Below, piece by piece: positions 1 through 8,819 of a DNA stretch of 47,768 nt. The stretch covers positions 1-47,768 of the forward strand of contig DATCPY010000049.1 of the NCBI GenBank assembly GCA_036569845.1. Direction: 5' to 3'. Source of the DNA: UBA4735 sp036569845 (lineage in GTDB: Bacteria > Chloroflexota > Limnocylindria > P2-11E). The notes beneath the pieces were generated by a model, which ran no database searches, was not told the origin of the DNA, and was given only the letters and a program-made list of their open reading frames with translations. Each line of letters starts with the position of its first letter. The stretch's first letter is position 1. A program made the position numbers and the translations under genes.

Positions 1-74
1 CCGGCGTGCTCGAGGTAATCGCGGGCCAGCTCGACGATCTTCGGTTCGTCGTCGACGACGAGGATCGTCTTCAT
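1..74 (-). CDS. Response regulator, N-terminal fragment (runs off the window)
   Basis: Read on the minus strand, an ATG at 72-74 opens a frame that begins MKTILVVDDEPKIVELARDY and continues to the window edge. This is the beta-1/alpha-1 start of a CheY-like receiver domain: the hydrophobic strand ILVV followed by the acidic pair DD that holds the metal ion. The phosphoacceptor Asp and the output domain lie outside the window. The ending ...LARDYLE is common in OmpR/PhoB-type regulators, but the class cannot be fixed from 24 residues. The small membrane protein at 85-465 lies directly upstream on the same strand, so the two may be cotranscribed. Confidence 0.75.
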   Translation of the reverse strand, partial: MKTILVVDDEPKIVELARDYLEHA

Positions 75-84
75 CCCGCGGATG

Positions 85-465
85 CTACTGACGCGGTGGG
101 GTGGTCCCGGCGGCGGTGTCGCCGTGGGCCTGCTTGTGCCACTGGTCGAACCGTCCGGGCACACCGAACTGGCCGTCCGCGTACCAGCCGCGGTGGCCAT
201 AGCCGCGCCCGCCCACCAGGGCCCGCATCAGCGCGAAGAACAGGAACAGTCCAAGGATCGGGAACAGGAACCCGAACGGGAAGAACCCGAAGCCCCAGCC
301 GTAGGGGCGGCCGTAGTACGCGACGGCCGGGACGGCTGCCGGTGCGGCACCGGCCGCCGGCACGACGACCTGCGCGGTGCCCTGAGCCAGGCCGGCGTCA
401 TACGCGCCGGCGGCGATGAGGCCGCCGAGGACGAGAACGAGGATCGCGGCGAAGAGGAATCGCAT
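85..465 (-). CDS. Small Gly/Tyr-rich membrane or secreted protein
   Basis: The predicted protein has 126 residues. The start is the ATG at 463-465, chosen because AGGAG lies just upstream; a longer in-frame start exists at 498 without such a site. Residues 1-25 form a hydrophobic signal or anchor (MRFLFAAILVLVLGG). An Ala/Pro/Val linker follows, then a Tyr/Gly/Phe-rich stretch, a second long hydrophobic segment (FPILGLFLFFALMRAL) and a polar tail with RFDQWHKQAHGD. Small proteins of this layout often sit beside two-component systems in actinobacterial and chloroflexal genomes, and here a response regulator begins 11 bases downstream. The function is unknown; a sensor-accessory role is only a guess from position. 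Confidence 0.6.
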   Translation of the reverse strand: MRFLFAAILVLVLGGLIAAGAYDAGLAQGTAQVVVPAAGAAPAAVPAVAYYGRPYGWGFGFFPFGFLFPILGLFLFFALMRALVGGRGYGHRGWYADGQFGVPGRFDQWHKQAHGDTAAGTTPPRQ

Positions 466-548
466 GGTTGAGCTCCTTTGTTTTTCGTGTGGCTTCACGT
501 TGGATCGCGCGTGTGGAGCAGTAGTGAAGGCGGTGCGGAGGTCTCGCG

Positions 549-1526
549 TCAGACGGTGATGACGACCTTGCCCCGGGCGTGCCCCGCCTCGAGATAGCGA
601 ATGGCGTCGGCCGTGTCGCGCAACGGGTACGTCCGGTCGACGACCGGCGCGAGCTTGCCCGCCGCCATGAGCTCACCGAGCGCGGCGAGATCCGCCTCCT
701 TCAGCTTCGCGACGTAGAACCGGATCGGCGTCTTGCCGAATCGCGTCCGCAGGCGCGCCTCGACGATCCGCCAGATGATCCCGGCGAACCCACCCTTTCG
801 CGCGCCGGCCAGGACCACGCTGCCCCCGGGCGCGAGGACGCTCGTGTACGTCGACAGCGAACGGCTCCCGGCGACATCGAAGAACAAGTCGTACCGGTCC
901 GCGCGCTTCGCGAAATCCTCGTTCAGGTAGTCGATGACGACATCGGCCCCGATCGACCGGACCAGGTCGACGTTGCTCGTCTTGCACACAGCGGTGACAT
1001 GCGCGCCAAGGGCCTTCGCGATCTGCACGGCGAAGGTGCCTACACCGCCGGTCGCGCCGTTGATGAGGACACGCTCACCCGACTTCAGGTGGCCCACGTC
1101 ACGCAGGCCCTGGAGGGCGGTGCAGCCCGCGATGCCCACCGCGCCGGCCTGCTCGAAGGTGACATTCGCGGGCTTCGGCGCGATCGCGCTCTTCTCGGTG
1201 ATGCGCACGTACTCGGCGTAGGCGCCGGAGCGAGCCCCGAAGACCTCGTCACCGGGATGGAACCGCGTGACGTTCTTCCCGACCGCCTCCACGATCCCAG
1301 CCACGTCGGTGCCCGGCACCAAATCGGGCGGCGCGCTTTTGAAGCTCCGCGTCATCATGGCCGTGACGAACCACGGAACGCCCCGGATCCGATATGCGTC
1401 GGCTTTGTTCACCGAGCTCGCCCGGACGCGCAGGAGCACGCCGTCGTCATCGAGCGCGGGCTTCTCGATCTCCTCAAGGGCGAGCACGTCCGGGGGCCCA
1501 TACACGCGCTGCACGATCGCTTTCAT
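549..1526 (-). CDS. NAD(P)-dependent MDR-family alcohol dehydrogenase / quinone oxidoreductase
   Basis: The protein has 325 residues, normal for zinc-independent medium-chain dehydrogenase/reductases. The N-terminal GroES-like domain starts MKAIVQRVYGPPDVL and contains PGTDVAGIVEAVG near 71-83 and the GDEVFG segment. The Rossmann fold carries NGATGGVG at about 156-163, the nucleotide-binding loop. The four-cysteine structural-zinc lobe and the catalytic zinc cysteine of classical ADHs are not visible, so a quinone oxidoreductase-like or enone reductase activity is more likely than ethanol oxidation. The start ATG is preceded by GGGAGGA on the minus strand. The gene stands alone on its strand between the membrane protein gene and the hydrolase. 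The substrate cannot be inferred. Confidence 0.85.
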   Translation of the reverse strand: MKAIVQRVYGPPDVLALEEIEKPALDDDGVLLRVRASSVNKADAYRIRGVPWFVTAMMTRSFKSAPPDLVPGTDVAGIVEAVGKNVTRFHPGDEVFGARSGAYAEYVRITEKSAIAPKPANVTFEQAGAVGIAGCTALQGLRDVGHLKSGERVLINGATGGVGTFAVQIAKALGAHVTAVCKTSNVDLVRSIGADVVIDYLNEDFAKRADRYDLFFDVAGSRSLSTYTSVLAPGGSVVLAGARKGGFAGIIWRIVEARLRTRFGKTPIRFYVAKLKEADLAALGELMAAGKLAPVVDRTYPLRDTADAIRYLEAGHARGKVVITV

Positions 1527-1625
1527 CGCATCCTCCCGCGCCGCAGGGCGGCGTCGTCCATGCAGCGGAGCCTGACCCCCGGATGTGCACGGGGTGTGAA
1601 CGCCGTCGGGAGGTCTGCGCCCAAC

Positions 1626-2168
1626 TCACGAGCGCAGCAGCGATCCGAGCCAGCGGGCGGCGGCGGCGATCGCCTCACCCTCGTGCGCGCCGTACTCATG
1701 GGCGGCGCCATGGAGCACCACGAGATCGATGCGCGGATTCTGGCCGGCGATGCGTTCCAGGACCGCAAGTGGGCCGAGCTCGTCGCGATCTCCTTGGACC
1801 ACGAGCGTAGGGCAGCGGATCCCGAGCAGCGCGGCTTCGTCCGCCGGGCGCCGACGGCCAGGTGGCGAGATCGGATGTCCAAGGATCACGAGCGCGTCCG
1901 GTGGCTCCTCCGCAGCGAGGAACGCGCACATCCGCCCACCGAACGATCGGCCGATGAGCACGACCGGCGCGCCGGCCCGGGCGACCAGCTCGTCGCGCGC
2001 GACCCGCAGCTCCTGCTTCTCGGTCTCGTAGCCGCGGCTCGGACGCTTCGTCGAGAACGTGATGCGCGCGGTCACGATGCCCTCGGTCTCGAGACGTACC
2101 GCGAGCTTCCGCAGCAGGGGCTGCTCGGCAGTGCCGCCGTATCCAGGGGCGAGGACCGCGCAGGTCAC
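1626..2168 (-). CDS. Alpha/beta hydrolase (KANL3/Tex30 or dienelactone-hydrolase-like)
   Basis: The protein has 180 residues, which is compact. An oxyanion region GYGGT lies near residue 10. The nucleophile elbow is GRSFGG with Ser75. An acidic residue in QGDRDE (127 or 129) and His157 in GAAHEYG complete a plausible catalytic triad. The arrangement resembles the small Tex30/KANL3-type hydrolases common in bacteria. The start ATG overlaps the ligD stop codon (2165-2168, ATGA), so the gene is translationally coupled downstream of ligD. The coupling suggests coexpression with end-joining repair, but no repair function is known for this family and the substrate is unknown. Confidence 0.75.
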   Translation of the reverse strand: MTCAVLAPGYGGTAEQPLLRKLAVRLETEGIVTARITFSTKRPSRGYETEKQELRVARDELVARAGAPVVLIGRSFGGRMCAFLAAEEPPDALVILGHPISPPGRRRPADEAALLGIRCPTLVVQGDRDELGPLAVLERIAGQNPRIDLVVLHGAAHEYGAHEGEAIAAAARWLGSLLRS

Positions 2169-4678
2169 GTGCGCTTCTTGCTCTTGGTCTTCGCAGGGGC
2201 TTTGCCCCTTCCACCCCGAGTCGCGGCGGGCGCGGTCGCCTTCTTCGGCGTGCCGGTGGTGAAGACGGTCTTCGGCAGCTTCTGGGCGAGCTTCAACGCC
2301 GGCGCGAGGAGATCGCCGACCTTCGCCAGACGGTCGGGCAGATTCGCGATCGTGAACGCATCGGGCCGGCCGAGCCCGGCGATCTCCTCCCAGCGCAGCG
2401 GCGCGCTCACCGGTGCGCGACGGATCGGACGCACGCTGTACGGGCCCGCGGTCGTCTTGCCTCGGACGTTCTGGAGGTAGTCGACGTAGATCCCGCGCCG
2501 CTCCTTCTTCGCGAACGTCAGTGTCACGAGCTTCGGGGCCTTCTCGCGGGCGACCTTCCCGACCTGTTCGACGAAGCCACGCGACTCTTCGAACGAGTAG
2601 CGGCGCGCGATCGGCACGAGCACATGGATGCCACGCGAGCCGGTGGTCTTGGGGAATCCCTCGAGGTCGAGGTCGTGGAGGATGTCGCGCACGATGAGCG
2701 CGGTCTCCTTCACCTCTGCCCAGGTCGCGCCGACCGAGGGATCAAGGTCGATCATCGCGAAGTCCGGGTTGTCCGGCTTGTCGATGCGCGACAGCCAGGG
2801 GTGGATCTCGATGGCCGTGTAGTTCGCCATCCAAACGAGCGTCTCGAGGTCGTTGCCGAGGACGTAGTCGATGCCCCCCTCGCGGTCCGCGGCGTGATCG
2901 GTCCAGCTCTTGATCCACCTCGGGGTGAAGCCCGGCTTGTCCTTTTGATAGAAGCTCGGGCCACTGATGCCATCGGGGAACGGCTTGAGCGTGAGCGGCC
3001 GATCCGCGATGACCGGGATCAGGTACGGCGAGACCTCGGTGTAGTACTTGATGAGATCGGCCTTCGTGTACCCGTCCTCGGGGAACAGGACCTTCTCGAG
3101 ATTCGTGAGCTTGATCTGGCGGCCGTCTATTTCCAGTACCGCCGGAGTGCGAGCCTTCCGCGATGGATCCACATCTTTTGTGCGTTTCGTTTCTCTTGCC
3201 GCGACCTCAGCTTTGCGCTGCGCCTCCTTCGCCGACGCCGCGATCTCCTGGCCAGTGCACTCCTTCGGATCGACATCCGACCGGAGGCCCTGGTACGTCG
3301 GGTGGCGCAGCGTGCCGTCGCGGGTCAGCTCGGCGTAGCGGACCTCGCAGACGAGATCCGGGAAGCACCAGGTCGCCGGCTGGTTGACCTTTGGCGCGAC
3401 AGCGAACGGCGACGACGGTGCCTGGTGCTCCGTGAGGGTCACGAGCAGATCGCGGAGGGTGCGATCGTCGAACCCGGTGCCGACGTGGCCGACGGGCACG
3501 AGCGTGCCGTCGCGGTAGATCCCGACGATGAGCGCGCCGAGCGTCGAGTGGCGACCGCCCTGACCTTCGGTCCAGCCGCCGATGACGCAGTCCATGGCCT
3601 TGAACGCCTTCACCTTCACCCACGCCGCCGAGCGGCCGCTCACGTACGGCGCATCGAGCCGCTTCGCAACGATCCCCTCGAGGCCCTTGTCGCGGACCGC
3701 GTTGAACAGCGCGACGCCCGAGCCGGGGAACCCCTCCGACAGCCGGATCGCGCCCATGGGCTCGAGCGCGGCCTCGAGCTTCTGCCTCCGCTCCCGCAGC
3801 GGCCGCCCGGTGAGGTCCTCGCCGTCCAGATACAGGAGATCGAACACCTCGTAGACGACCGGCACACTCTTCCGCAGCCGGCTGACAGCCCCCTCGTCGC
3901 GCTGATGCATCCGCGGCTGCAGCCGCTGGAAGGACGGGACGCCCTTCTCGTCGAACGCGACGATCTCGCCATCGAGGATCGCCTGATAGCCGCCGGTGAG
4001 CGCCTCGGCAGCGCCGTGCGCTTCGGGATACTGCTTGGTGCAGTCGAGGAGATTCCGCGTCTGCAGCCGCACCTCGCCGCCGTCGACGAACGCGAGCGTC
4101 CGCACGCCATCCCACTTCGCCTCGTAGGTGAACTGTGGCGAGTCGAACGGCTCGTCGGCGGTGATCGCGAGCATCGGCTCGATCTTCCGCTGCATCGGGT
4201 CGTCCTTGGGGACGGCGCCGTGCATGATCATCAGCCAGTCCCGGCCGTCGTGCGCGGTGGTCTGCACGATCACGTACTCGTCCTTCAACCGATCCCCGTG
4301 GAAACGGATCTTGTACTCGCCACCCTTGTCCCCGGTGCCGGGCTTCTCGAGCAGGAGCTCGTAGGTCCCCTGGTCCCAGATGGTCATCGAGCCCGCGCCG
4401 TACCCATCGGGGATGACGCCGTGGAACGTGAGGTACTCGATCGGATGGTCTTCGGTGTGGACCGCGAGGCGGCGCTTGCCCGGAACGAGCGGCGGTCCCT
4501 GGGGCACGGCGAACGACGCAAGGACCCCGCGCATCTCGAGCCGCACGTCCCAATGCAGCCGCGTGGCGTGATGGCGGTGCACGACGTACCGCGGCCGCGC
4601 GGTCGCGTCCTGCAGCGAGCCTTTCGGCTCGGGCGTCTTCTTGAAATCACGCTTTCGCTGGTATTCGGTAAGACTCAC
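2165..4678 (-). CDS. ligD: Multifunctional DNA ligase D (PE-Lig-Pol)
   Basis: The protein has 837 residues and three domains in the order phosphoesterase, ligase, polymerase, the Pseudomonas-type order rather than the mycobacterial one. The 3'-phosphoesterase domain covers about 20-155 (RYVVHRHHATRLHWD, then HTEDHPIEY). The ATP-dependent ligase domain covers about 165-470: adenylation motif I is K188-W-D-G, followed by DGEIVAFD (236-243), EGIVAKR (334-340) and WVKVK (353-357). A charged linker leads to the primase-like polymerase (about 515-800) with metal ligands in MIDLDP (D644, D646) and YVDY (D733). The protein fills and seals double-strand breaks together with Ku, encoded divergently 2.1 kb away. 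The C-terminus is Lys/Arg-rich. The ATGA overlap couples it to the downstream hydrolase. Confidence 0.97.
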   Translation of the reverse strand: MSLTEYQRKRDFKKTPEPKGSLQDATARPRYVVHRHHATRLHWDVRLEMRGVLASFAVPQGPPLVPGKRRLAVHTEDHPIEYLTFHGVIPDGYGAGSMTIWDQGTYELLLEKPGTGDKGGEYKIRFHGDRLKDEYVIVQTTAHDGRDWLMIMHGAVPKDDPMQRKIEPMLAITADEPFDSPQFTYEAKWDGVRTLAFVDGGEVRLQTRNLLDCTKQYPEAHGAAEALTGGYQAILDGEIVAFDEKGVPSFQRLQPRMHQRDEGAVSRLRKSVPVVYEVFDLLYLDGEDLTGRPLRERRQKLEAALEPMGAIRLSEGFPGSGVALFNAVRDKGLEGIVAKRLDAPYVSGRSAAWVKVKAFKAMDCVIGGWTEGQGGRHSTLGALIVGIYRDGTLVPVGHVGTGFDDRTLRDLLVTLTEHQAPSSPFAVAPKVNQPATWCFPDLVCEVRYAELTRDGTLRHPTYQGLRSDVDPKECTGQEIAASAKEAQRKAEVAARETKRTKDVDPSRKARTPAVLEIDGRQIKLTNLEKVLFPEDGYTKADLIKYYTEVSPYLIPVIADRPLTLKPFPDGISGPSFYQKDKPGFTPRWIKSWTDHAADREGGIDYVLGNDLETLVWMANYTAIEIHPWLSRIDKPDNPDFAMIDLDPSVGATWAEVKETALIVRDILHDLDLEGFPKTTGSRGIHVLVPIARRYSFEESRGFVEQVGKVAREKAPKLVTLTFAKKERRGIYVDYLQNVRGKTTAGPYSVRPIRRAPVSAPLRWEEIAGLGRPDAFTIANLPDRLAKVGDLLAPALKLAQKLPKTVFTTGTPKKATAPAATRGGRGKAPAKTKSKKRT

Positions 4679-4706
4679 GGCCTACGCATTGTCAGGGGAG
4701 GAAGCC

Positions 4707-6332
4707 ATGTCGTCGTTCACCGACCTGGTCGAGACGTTCCTGAAGGAGGAGTTCGACGAGTCGCCGGTCCTCGCGAGCAGCCTCGGCCTGACGGCGTACG
4801 ACGAGAAGCTGGACGACCTCTCGGCCGAGTCATTCAAGCGCCACGAGGAGCGATCGGCCACCTGGCTCCAGCGCTTCCGCGCGCTCCCTGACGAAGGGCT
4901 GTCTCCCGCCGAGCGCATCGACCGCGACTTCGCGAGCTCGATCCTCCGCGGCCGCGAGCTCACCGCCCCGCGGCGCGCGTGGCAGATGCAGCCCGCGACG
5001 TATCTGAACCCCGGCCTCCAGGGCGTGTTCTCGCTCTTCCTCCACCGGCTCCGGCCCGAGAAGGAGCTCGCCGAGGCTGCGCGCGCGCGCCTCGCGGAGG
5101 TCCCCCGCGCGGTGCGGCAGGGCATGGCGAACCTCGACTTCGGGATCGTGCCGAAGATCTACCTCGACCGCGCGATCGGTCAGGCTCGCGCGGCCGCGAA
5201 ATACGCGCGCGAGCTCGTCCCGCAGGAAGTGAAGGATCCGGCGGCGCGCGAGCGGCTCCGGTCGGTGGGCGCCGTGGCGGGTGACGCCTTCGACGCGTTC
5301 GCCGCGTACCTGGGGCAGAACAAGGAGAAGGCCGCGGGCGACTATGCCGTCGGCGAGCCGCTGTACACCGCGCTCCTCAAAGAGAAGGAGCTCCTGCCGT
5401 ACGACGCCCGAGCGCTGCGCGAGCGCGGGCGCGAGCAGTACGACCTGCTCGCAGCCGAAGCGCGCCGGATCGCGACAGAGATCTCCGGGAGCGACGACTG
5501 GGCCGGACTGCTCAACACACTGAACAAGATCCACGCGCCCACGCCGGATGCGATGCGCGCCGAATATGCGGAGTGGACGGAGAAGGCCCGATCGTTCCTA
5601 AAAGACACCGGCCTGGTCACGCTGCCGCCGGGTGAGCAGTGCACCGTCGAGCCGTCGCCGCCGTTCCAGCGGCCGATCCTCGCGGTCGCGTCGTACAACC
5701 GCCCGCCGGCGTTCAGCGATTCGCTCGCCGGCCACTTCTTCGTGCCCTACCCGCCGGACAACACGCCGGAGGAGGAGGTCCAGAAGCGTCTCGAGGGAAA
5801 CTGCAGCGCGGGCATCCCGACGACGGCGGTGCACGAGGCGTATCCCGGTCATCACTGGCACCTGGTGATGGCCCACTTCAACCCGTCGAAGCTCCGGCAG
5901 GTCTTCAGCACGCCGTACTTCTCCGAAGGCTGGGCGCTTTACGCGGAGCGCGTGATGCGCGAGCAGGGCTTCTTCACGGATCCGAAGCACCTGCTCTATC
6001 AGTACGAGGCGACGATCTTCCGCGCCGCGCGGATCATCGTCGATGTGAGCCTGCATCTGGGCGAAATGTCGTTCGACGAGGCCGTGACGTTCATGGTCGA
6101 GAAGGGCAATCTCACGGAGCCGAACGCCCGGGCCGAGGTCGGCCGCTACTGCTCGTGGCCGACGCAGGCCTCGGCCTACCTCACCGGCATGCTCGAGATC
6201 ATCGACGTCCGAACGCGCTGGCTGGCGAAGAAGGGAAAGTCCGACGTCGCGGCGCTGCGCGAGTTCCACGACGCGCTCACCTCGAGCGGAGCGATGCCGA
6301 CAAGCCTCGCGGAGCGGGCCCTGGCCGGCTAG
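4707..6332 (+). CDS. DUF885-family putative metallohydrolase
   Basis: The protein has 541 residues from the ATG at 4707, which has GGGGAGGAAG upstream; the frame is open further 5' but that part runs into the divergent ligD start. The DUF885 signature is clear: His376-Glu377 followed by AYPGHH (HExxPGHH type), then FSEGWALYAERV, another invariant block in this family. The rest is mostly helical and acidic. DUF885 proteins are viewed as zinc-peptidase-like hydrolases with poorly defined substrates. There is no signal peptide, so it is probably cytoplasmic. It is followed after two bases by the YkvA-like gene and probably shares its transcript. Its position between ligD and ku may be coincidental. 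Confidence 0.88.
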   Translation: MSSFTDLVETFLKEEFDESPVLASSLGLTAYDEKLDDLSAESFKRHEERSATWLQRFRALPDEGLSPAERIDRDFASSILRGRELTAPRRAWQMQPATYLNPGLQGVFSLFLHRLRPEKELAEAARARLAEVPRAVRQGMANLDFGIVPKIYLDRAIGQARAAAKYARELVPQEVKDPAARERLRSVGAVAGDAFDAFAAYLGQNKEKAAGDYAVGEPLYTALLKEKELLPYDARALRERGREQYDLLAAEARRIATEISGSDDWAGLLNTLNKIHAPTPDAMRAEYAEWTEKARSFLKDTGLVTLPPGEQCTVEPSPPFQRPILAVASYNRPPAFSDSLAGHFFVPYPPDNTPEEEVQKRLEGNCSAGIPTTAVHEAYPGHHWHLVMAHFNPSKLRQVFSTPYFSEGWALYAERVMREQGFFTDPKHLLYQYEATIFRAARIIVDVSLHLGEMSFDEAVTFMVEKGNLTEPNARAEVGRYCSWPTQASAYLTGMLEIIDVRTRWLAKKGKSDVAALREFHDALTSSGAMPTSLAERALAG

Positions 6333-6334
6333 CG

Positions 6335-6721
6335 ATGGATCGCGTCCTCACCGTCATCCTCGTCCTCGTCGTCGTATGGCTCGCGCTGGTGCTGGGGCTG
6401 GTCTTGCTCGGCCGGCGCGCGCTCGCGCGCGAGCTCGCGACGCTGGTGCCGAACCTCACGCGGCTCTTCGCCGGGCTCCTGCGCGATCCGCGCGTGCCGT
6501 TGCGCGCAAAGCTCGTGCTCGGCGGCACGGTGCTGTATCTGGCGATGCCGATCGATCTGGTGCCGGACTTCATCCCCATCGCCGGAGCGCTCGACGACGC
6601 GATCGTCGCGGCCTTCGCCCTGCGCTTCGTCGTGCGCGCGTCTTCGCCGGAGATCGTCGCCGAGCACTGGCCCGGCGACCCGGCGACCCTCCGCCGCATC
6701 CTCTCGATCGCCCGCGCGTAG
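6335..6721 (+). CDS. YkvA/DUF1232-family membrane protein
   Basis: The protein has 128 residues. It starts at the ATG two bases after the upstream stop codon. An N-terminal transmembrane helix (VLTVILVLVVVWLALVLGL) is followed by an amphipathic region and the DUF1232 core. In the core, LVLGGTVLYLAMPIDLVPDF matches the family pattern Y-x-x-x-P-x-D-L-[IV]-P-D-x-I-P. Here it reads PIDLVPDFIPIAGALDD, which is diagnostic. DUF1232 proteins are small membrane proteins of unknown biochemical role. The gene likely forms an operon with the DUF885 gene. Confidence 0.85.
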   Translation: MDRVLTVILVLVVVWLALVLGLVLLGRRALARELATLVPNLTRLFAGLLRDPRVPLRAKLVLGGTVLYLAMPIDLVPDFIPIAGALDDAIVAAFALRFVVRASSPEIVAEHWPGDPATLRRILSIARA

Positions 6722-6821
6722 CCGCGTCTTTGGCGCGGCCTTGACCCGGCCTTGACGCGGGGGTGTACGCTGCGCGCGGCTGGCCGCGCGACAGACGGCC
6801 GAATGGGCGGAGGTGACGGCG

Positions 6822-7706
6822 ATGGCACGTTCGATCTGGAAGGGCTCGATGCAGTTCGGGATGGTCAACATCCCGGTCGCGCTCTACGTCGCCACCGAGA
6901 GCACGTCGAAGGTCTCGTTCAACCTCCTCTGTCCCGACCACAAGACCCGGATCAAGAACAAGCGCTGGTGCCCGGTCGGCGAGCACGAGGTCGCGTCGAC
7001 CGTGAAGGGCTACGAGTACGAGAAGGGCCAGTACGTCATCTTCGACGAGGACGACCTCGAGAAGCTGCCACTCAAGTCGAGCCGGTCGATCGACATCGCC
7101 GGCTTCATCAAGGAGGAGGAGCTGCCGGGCGAGCTCTATTACCAGAGCGCCTACTACCTTGAGCCCGACAAGTCGGCGCAAAAGCCGTATGCACTGCTGA
7201 AGAAGACCCTCGAGAAGACCGGCCGCGTGGCGGTCGCGAAGTTCGCGCTCCGCGAGCGCGAGCGCCTCGTGTCGATGCGGGCGCACAACGACGTGATCGT
7301 CCTCAACACCTTGCACTGGCCGGACGAGATCCGGTCGGTCGAGGACCTCAGCCTGCCCGAGGACATCAAGGTCCAGCCGGCCGAGCTGAAGATGGCCGAG
7401 AGCCTCGTCGAGATGATGGCCATGACGTTCGACCCGAGCGAGTTCCGGGACGAGTACAAGCAGGCGTTCGAGCAGATCGTCGACGCGAAGGTCAAGGGCC
7501 GCGAAGACCTCGTCGAGGCACCCGAGGCTGAGGCCGAGACGGCTGTCATCGACCTCATGTCCGCCCTCAAGGCGTCGGTCGCGAAGGCCAAGGAGGACGA
7601 GAAGAAGGGTGGCCGCGCCGGTCGTGGCGGCCACGAGTCGCTCGTGCATCGCACGTCGGCCGCGAAGAGCGACAAGGGCAAGACAGCGCGCAAGAAGGCG
7701 TCATAG
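6822..7706 (+). CDS. ku: Ku protein, non-homologous end joining
   Basis: The protein has 294 residues and begins MARSIWKGSMQFGMVNIPVA, the hallmark start of bacterial Ku. The ATG at 6822 lies 8 bases after a GGAGG site; an in-frame GTG at 6813 overlaps that site and is less likely. The Ku core spans about 1-255 and is followed by a Lys/Arg/Gly-rich tail (KKGGRAGRGG... KGKTARKKAS) of the kind that helps DNA binding. Ku threads onto broken DNA ends as a homodimer and recruits LigD, encoded nearby. Upstream, 6741-6757 has two spaced TTGAC hexamers and TACGCT at 6766, a possible promoter of moderate quality. The gene is followed after 39 bases by a second ligase. Confidence 0.96.
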   Translation: MARSIWKGSMQFGMVNIPVALYVATESTSKVSFNLLCPDHKTRIKNKRWCPVGEHEVASTVKGYEYEKGQYVIFDEDDLEKLPLKSSRSIDIAGFIKEEELPGELYYQSAYYLEPDKSAQKPYALLKKTLEKTGRVAVAKFALRERERLVSMRAHNDVIVLNTLHWPDEIRSVEDLSLPEDIKVQPAELKMAESLVEMMAMTFDPSEFRDEYKQAFEQIVDAKVKGREDLVEAPEAEAETAVIDLMSALKASVAKAKEDEKKGGRAGRGGHESLVHRTSAAKSDKGKTARKKAS

Positions 7707-7745
7707 CGGCGAGTTGAGCGCAAGGGCGGGCCGCATACTCGACCG

Positions 7746-8819
7746 ATGAGGAGAGCGGCCCGCGCCGGGTCCGACCATCCGACGCTCCTCGATCCGCCGG
7801 CCGCACCCTCGGCGTTGCCCCGCACCCTCGCGCCGATGCGTCCTCGCCTCGCTGAGGAGGGGTTCAACTCGCCCGACCATCTCTTCGAGCTGAAGTGGGA
7901 CGGCATCCGTGCGCTCGTGTCGAACGATCGCGCCGGGCTGCGGATCGTCGATCGGAACGGAGGCGATCTCCTGCCCGCAGTGCCGGAGCTCCGGTCGCTC
8001 CGAGTCCCCGAGGGCACGTTCCTCGACGGCGAGATCATCGTCTGCGACTCGCGCGGCCGCCCCAGCTACGACCTGCTCGTCGGCCGGCTCGGATCGAAGG
8101 CGTCGAAGCGCGGCCGCGGTCCGCTGTTCGTGGCGTTCGATCTCCTCTACGACGACCACCGCCCGCTCCTCGGCCTCCGGCTCGAGGAGCGCCGCGACCG
8201 GCTCCTCGCGCGCGGCTTGGCCCAGAAGGGGCTGGTCGTGCCCGAGCATCTCGAGAACGACGGCGAGCCATTCCTCGACGTCGTCGCGGAGTACGAGCTC
8301 GAAGGCGTCGTGGCGAAGCGGCGGGACGGCCGGTACGTGCCGGGCACGCGTAGCGCGGACTGGCTCAAGTGCCTGGTCTCTCCACGGGCCGACGTCGTCA
8401 TCGGCGGGCTCGTCCTCGACGAACGGCGCGGCGCGCGCGCGTTGCTCTGCGGCTGGATGAACGACAACGGCGCGCTCACCTACGCCGGCGAGGCGTACGT
8501 GCCTCCGTACCTTGCTGAATGGGTGGATGTCGCAACGCGCGTTTTCCGCACCGATGGGTCGCCGTTCCTGGGGCCGTTCCCGTTGCGCCCGGGGATGGTG
8601 TGGCTGCGGCCCACGCTCGTCGCGATCGTCGATCACGAGAGCGTCGAGCGCGGCGTCCTCGTGGACGCGCGGTTCCGCGCGCTTCGCTTCGATGGCCGGA
8701 TGGATGACTGCCGGATCGAGGAGCCGGTCGAGGTCCCGCACTACCCACCGACCGGCGGACCAGAGCGTCCGCGCCTGGTCGTCATGCATTCCTTATGGCC
8801 GGCAAAGCCGGCCAGATAG
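7746..8819 (+). CDS. ATP-dependent DNA ligase (LigC/LigD-ligase-domain type)
   Basis: The protein has 357 residues. The adenylation domain carries motif I K50-W-D-G, then FLDGEIIV, LEGVVAKRR (motif IV) and SADWLKCL (motif V; the usual second Lys of WxKxK is Cys here). An OB-fold region follows. Phosphoesterase and polymerase domains are absent, so this is a stand-alone ligase domain such as accompanies LigD in many NHEJ-positive bacteria. No Shine-Dalgarno sequence precedes the ATG; TTGAGC at 7714 and TACTCG at 7736 lie so close that the transcript may be leaderless. The final residues are encoded by a palindromic repeat (8797-8813), so the native C-terminus may have been altered by the repeat. 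Confidence 0.85.
   Translation: MRRAARAGSDHPTLLDPPAAPSALPRTLAPMRPRLAEEGFNSPDHLFELKWDGIRALVSNDRAGLRIVDRNGGDLLPAVPELRSLRVPEGTFLDGEIIVCDSRGRPSYDLLVGRLGSKASKRGRGPLFVAFDLLYDDHRPLLGLRLEERRDRLLARGLAQKGLVVPEHLENDGEPFLDVVAEYELEGVVAKRRDGRYVPGTRSADWLKCLVSPRADVVIGGLVLDERRGARALLCGWMNDNGALTYAGEAYVPPYLAEWVDVATRVFRTDGSPFLGPFPLRPGMVWLRPTLVAIVDHESVERGVLVDARFRALRFDGRMDDCRIEEPVEVPHYPPTGGPERPRLVVMHSLWPAKPAR

Noticed and set aside
579..2480. 633-codon open frame on plus
   Set aside because: Spans three real minus-strand genes antisense; no motif, no ribosome-binding site.
2624..4891. 755-codon open frame on plus, antisense to ligD
   Set aside because: It mirrors ligD codon structure in a high-GC region, has Arg/Asp/Leu-biased composition and no domain signature; ligD on the other strand is unmistakable.
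6813..6821. GTG start for Ku three codons upstream of the ATG
   Set aside because: The GTG overlaps the GGAGG ribosome-binding site that serves the ATG at 6822.
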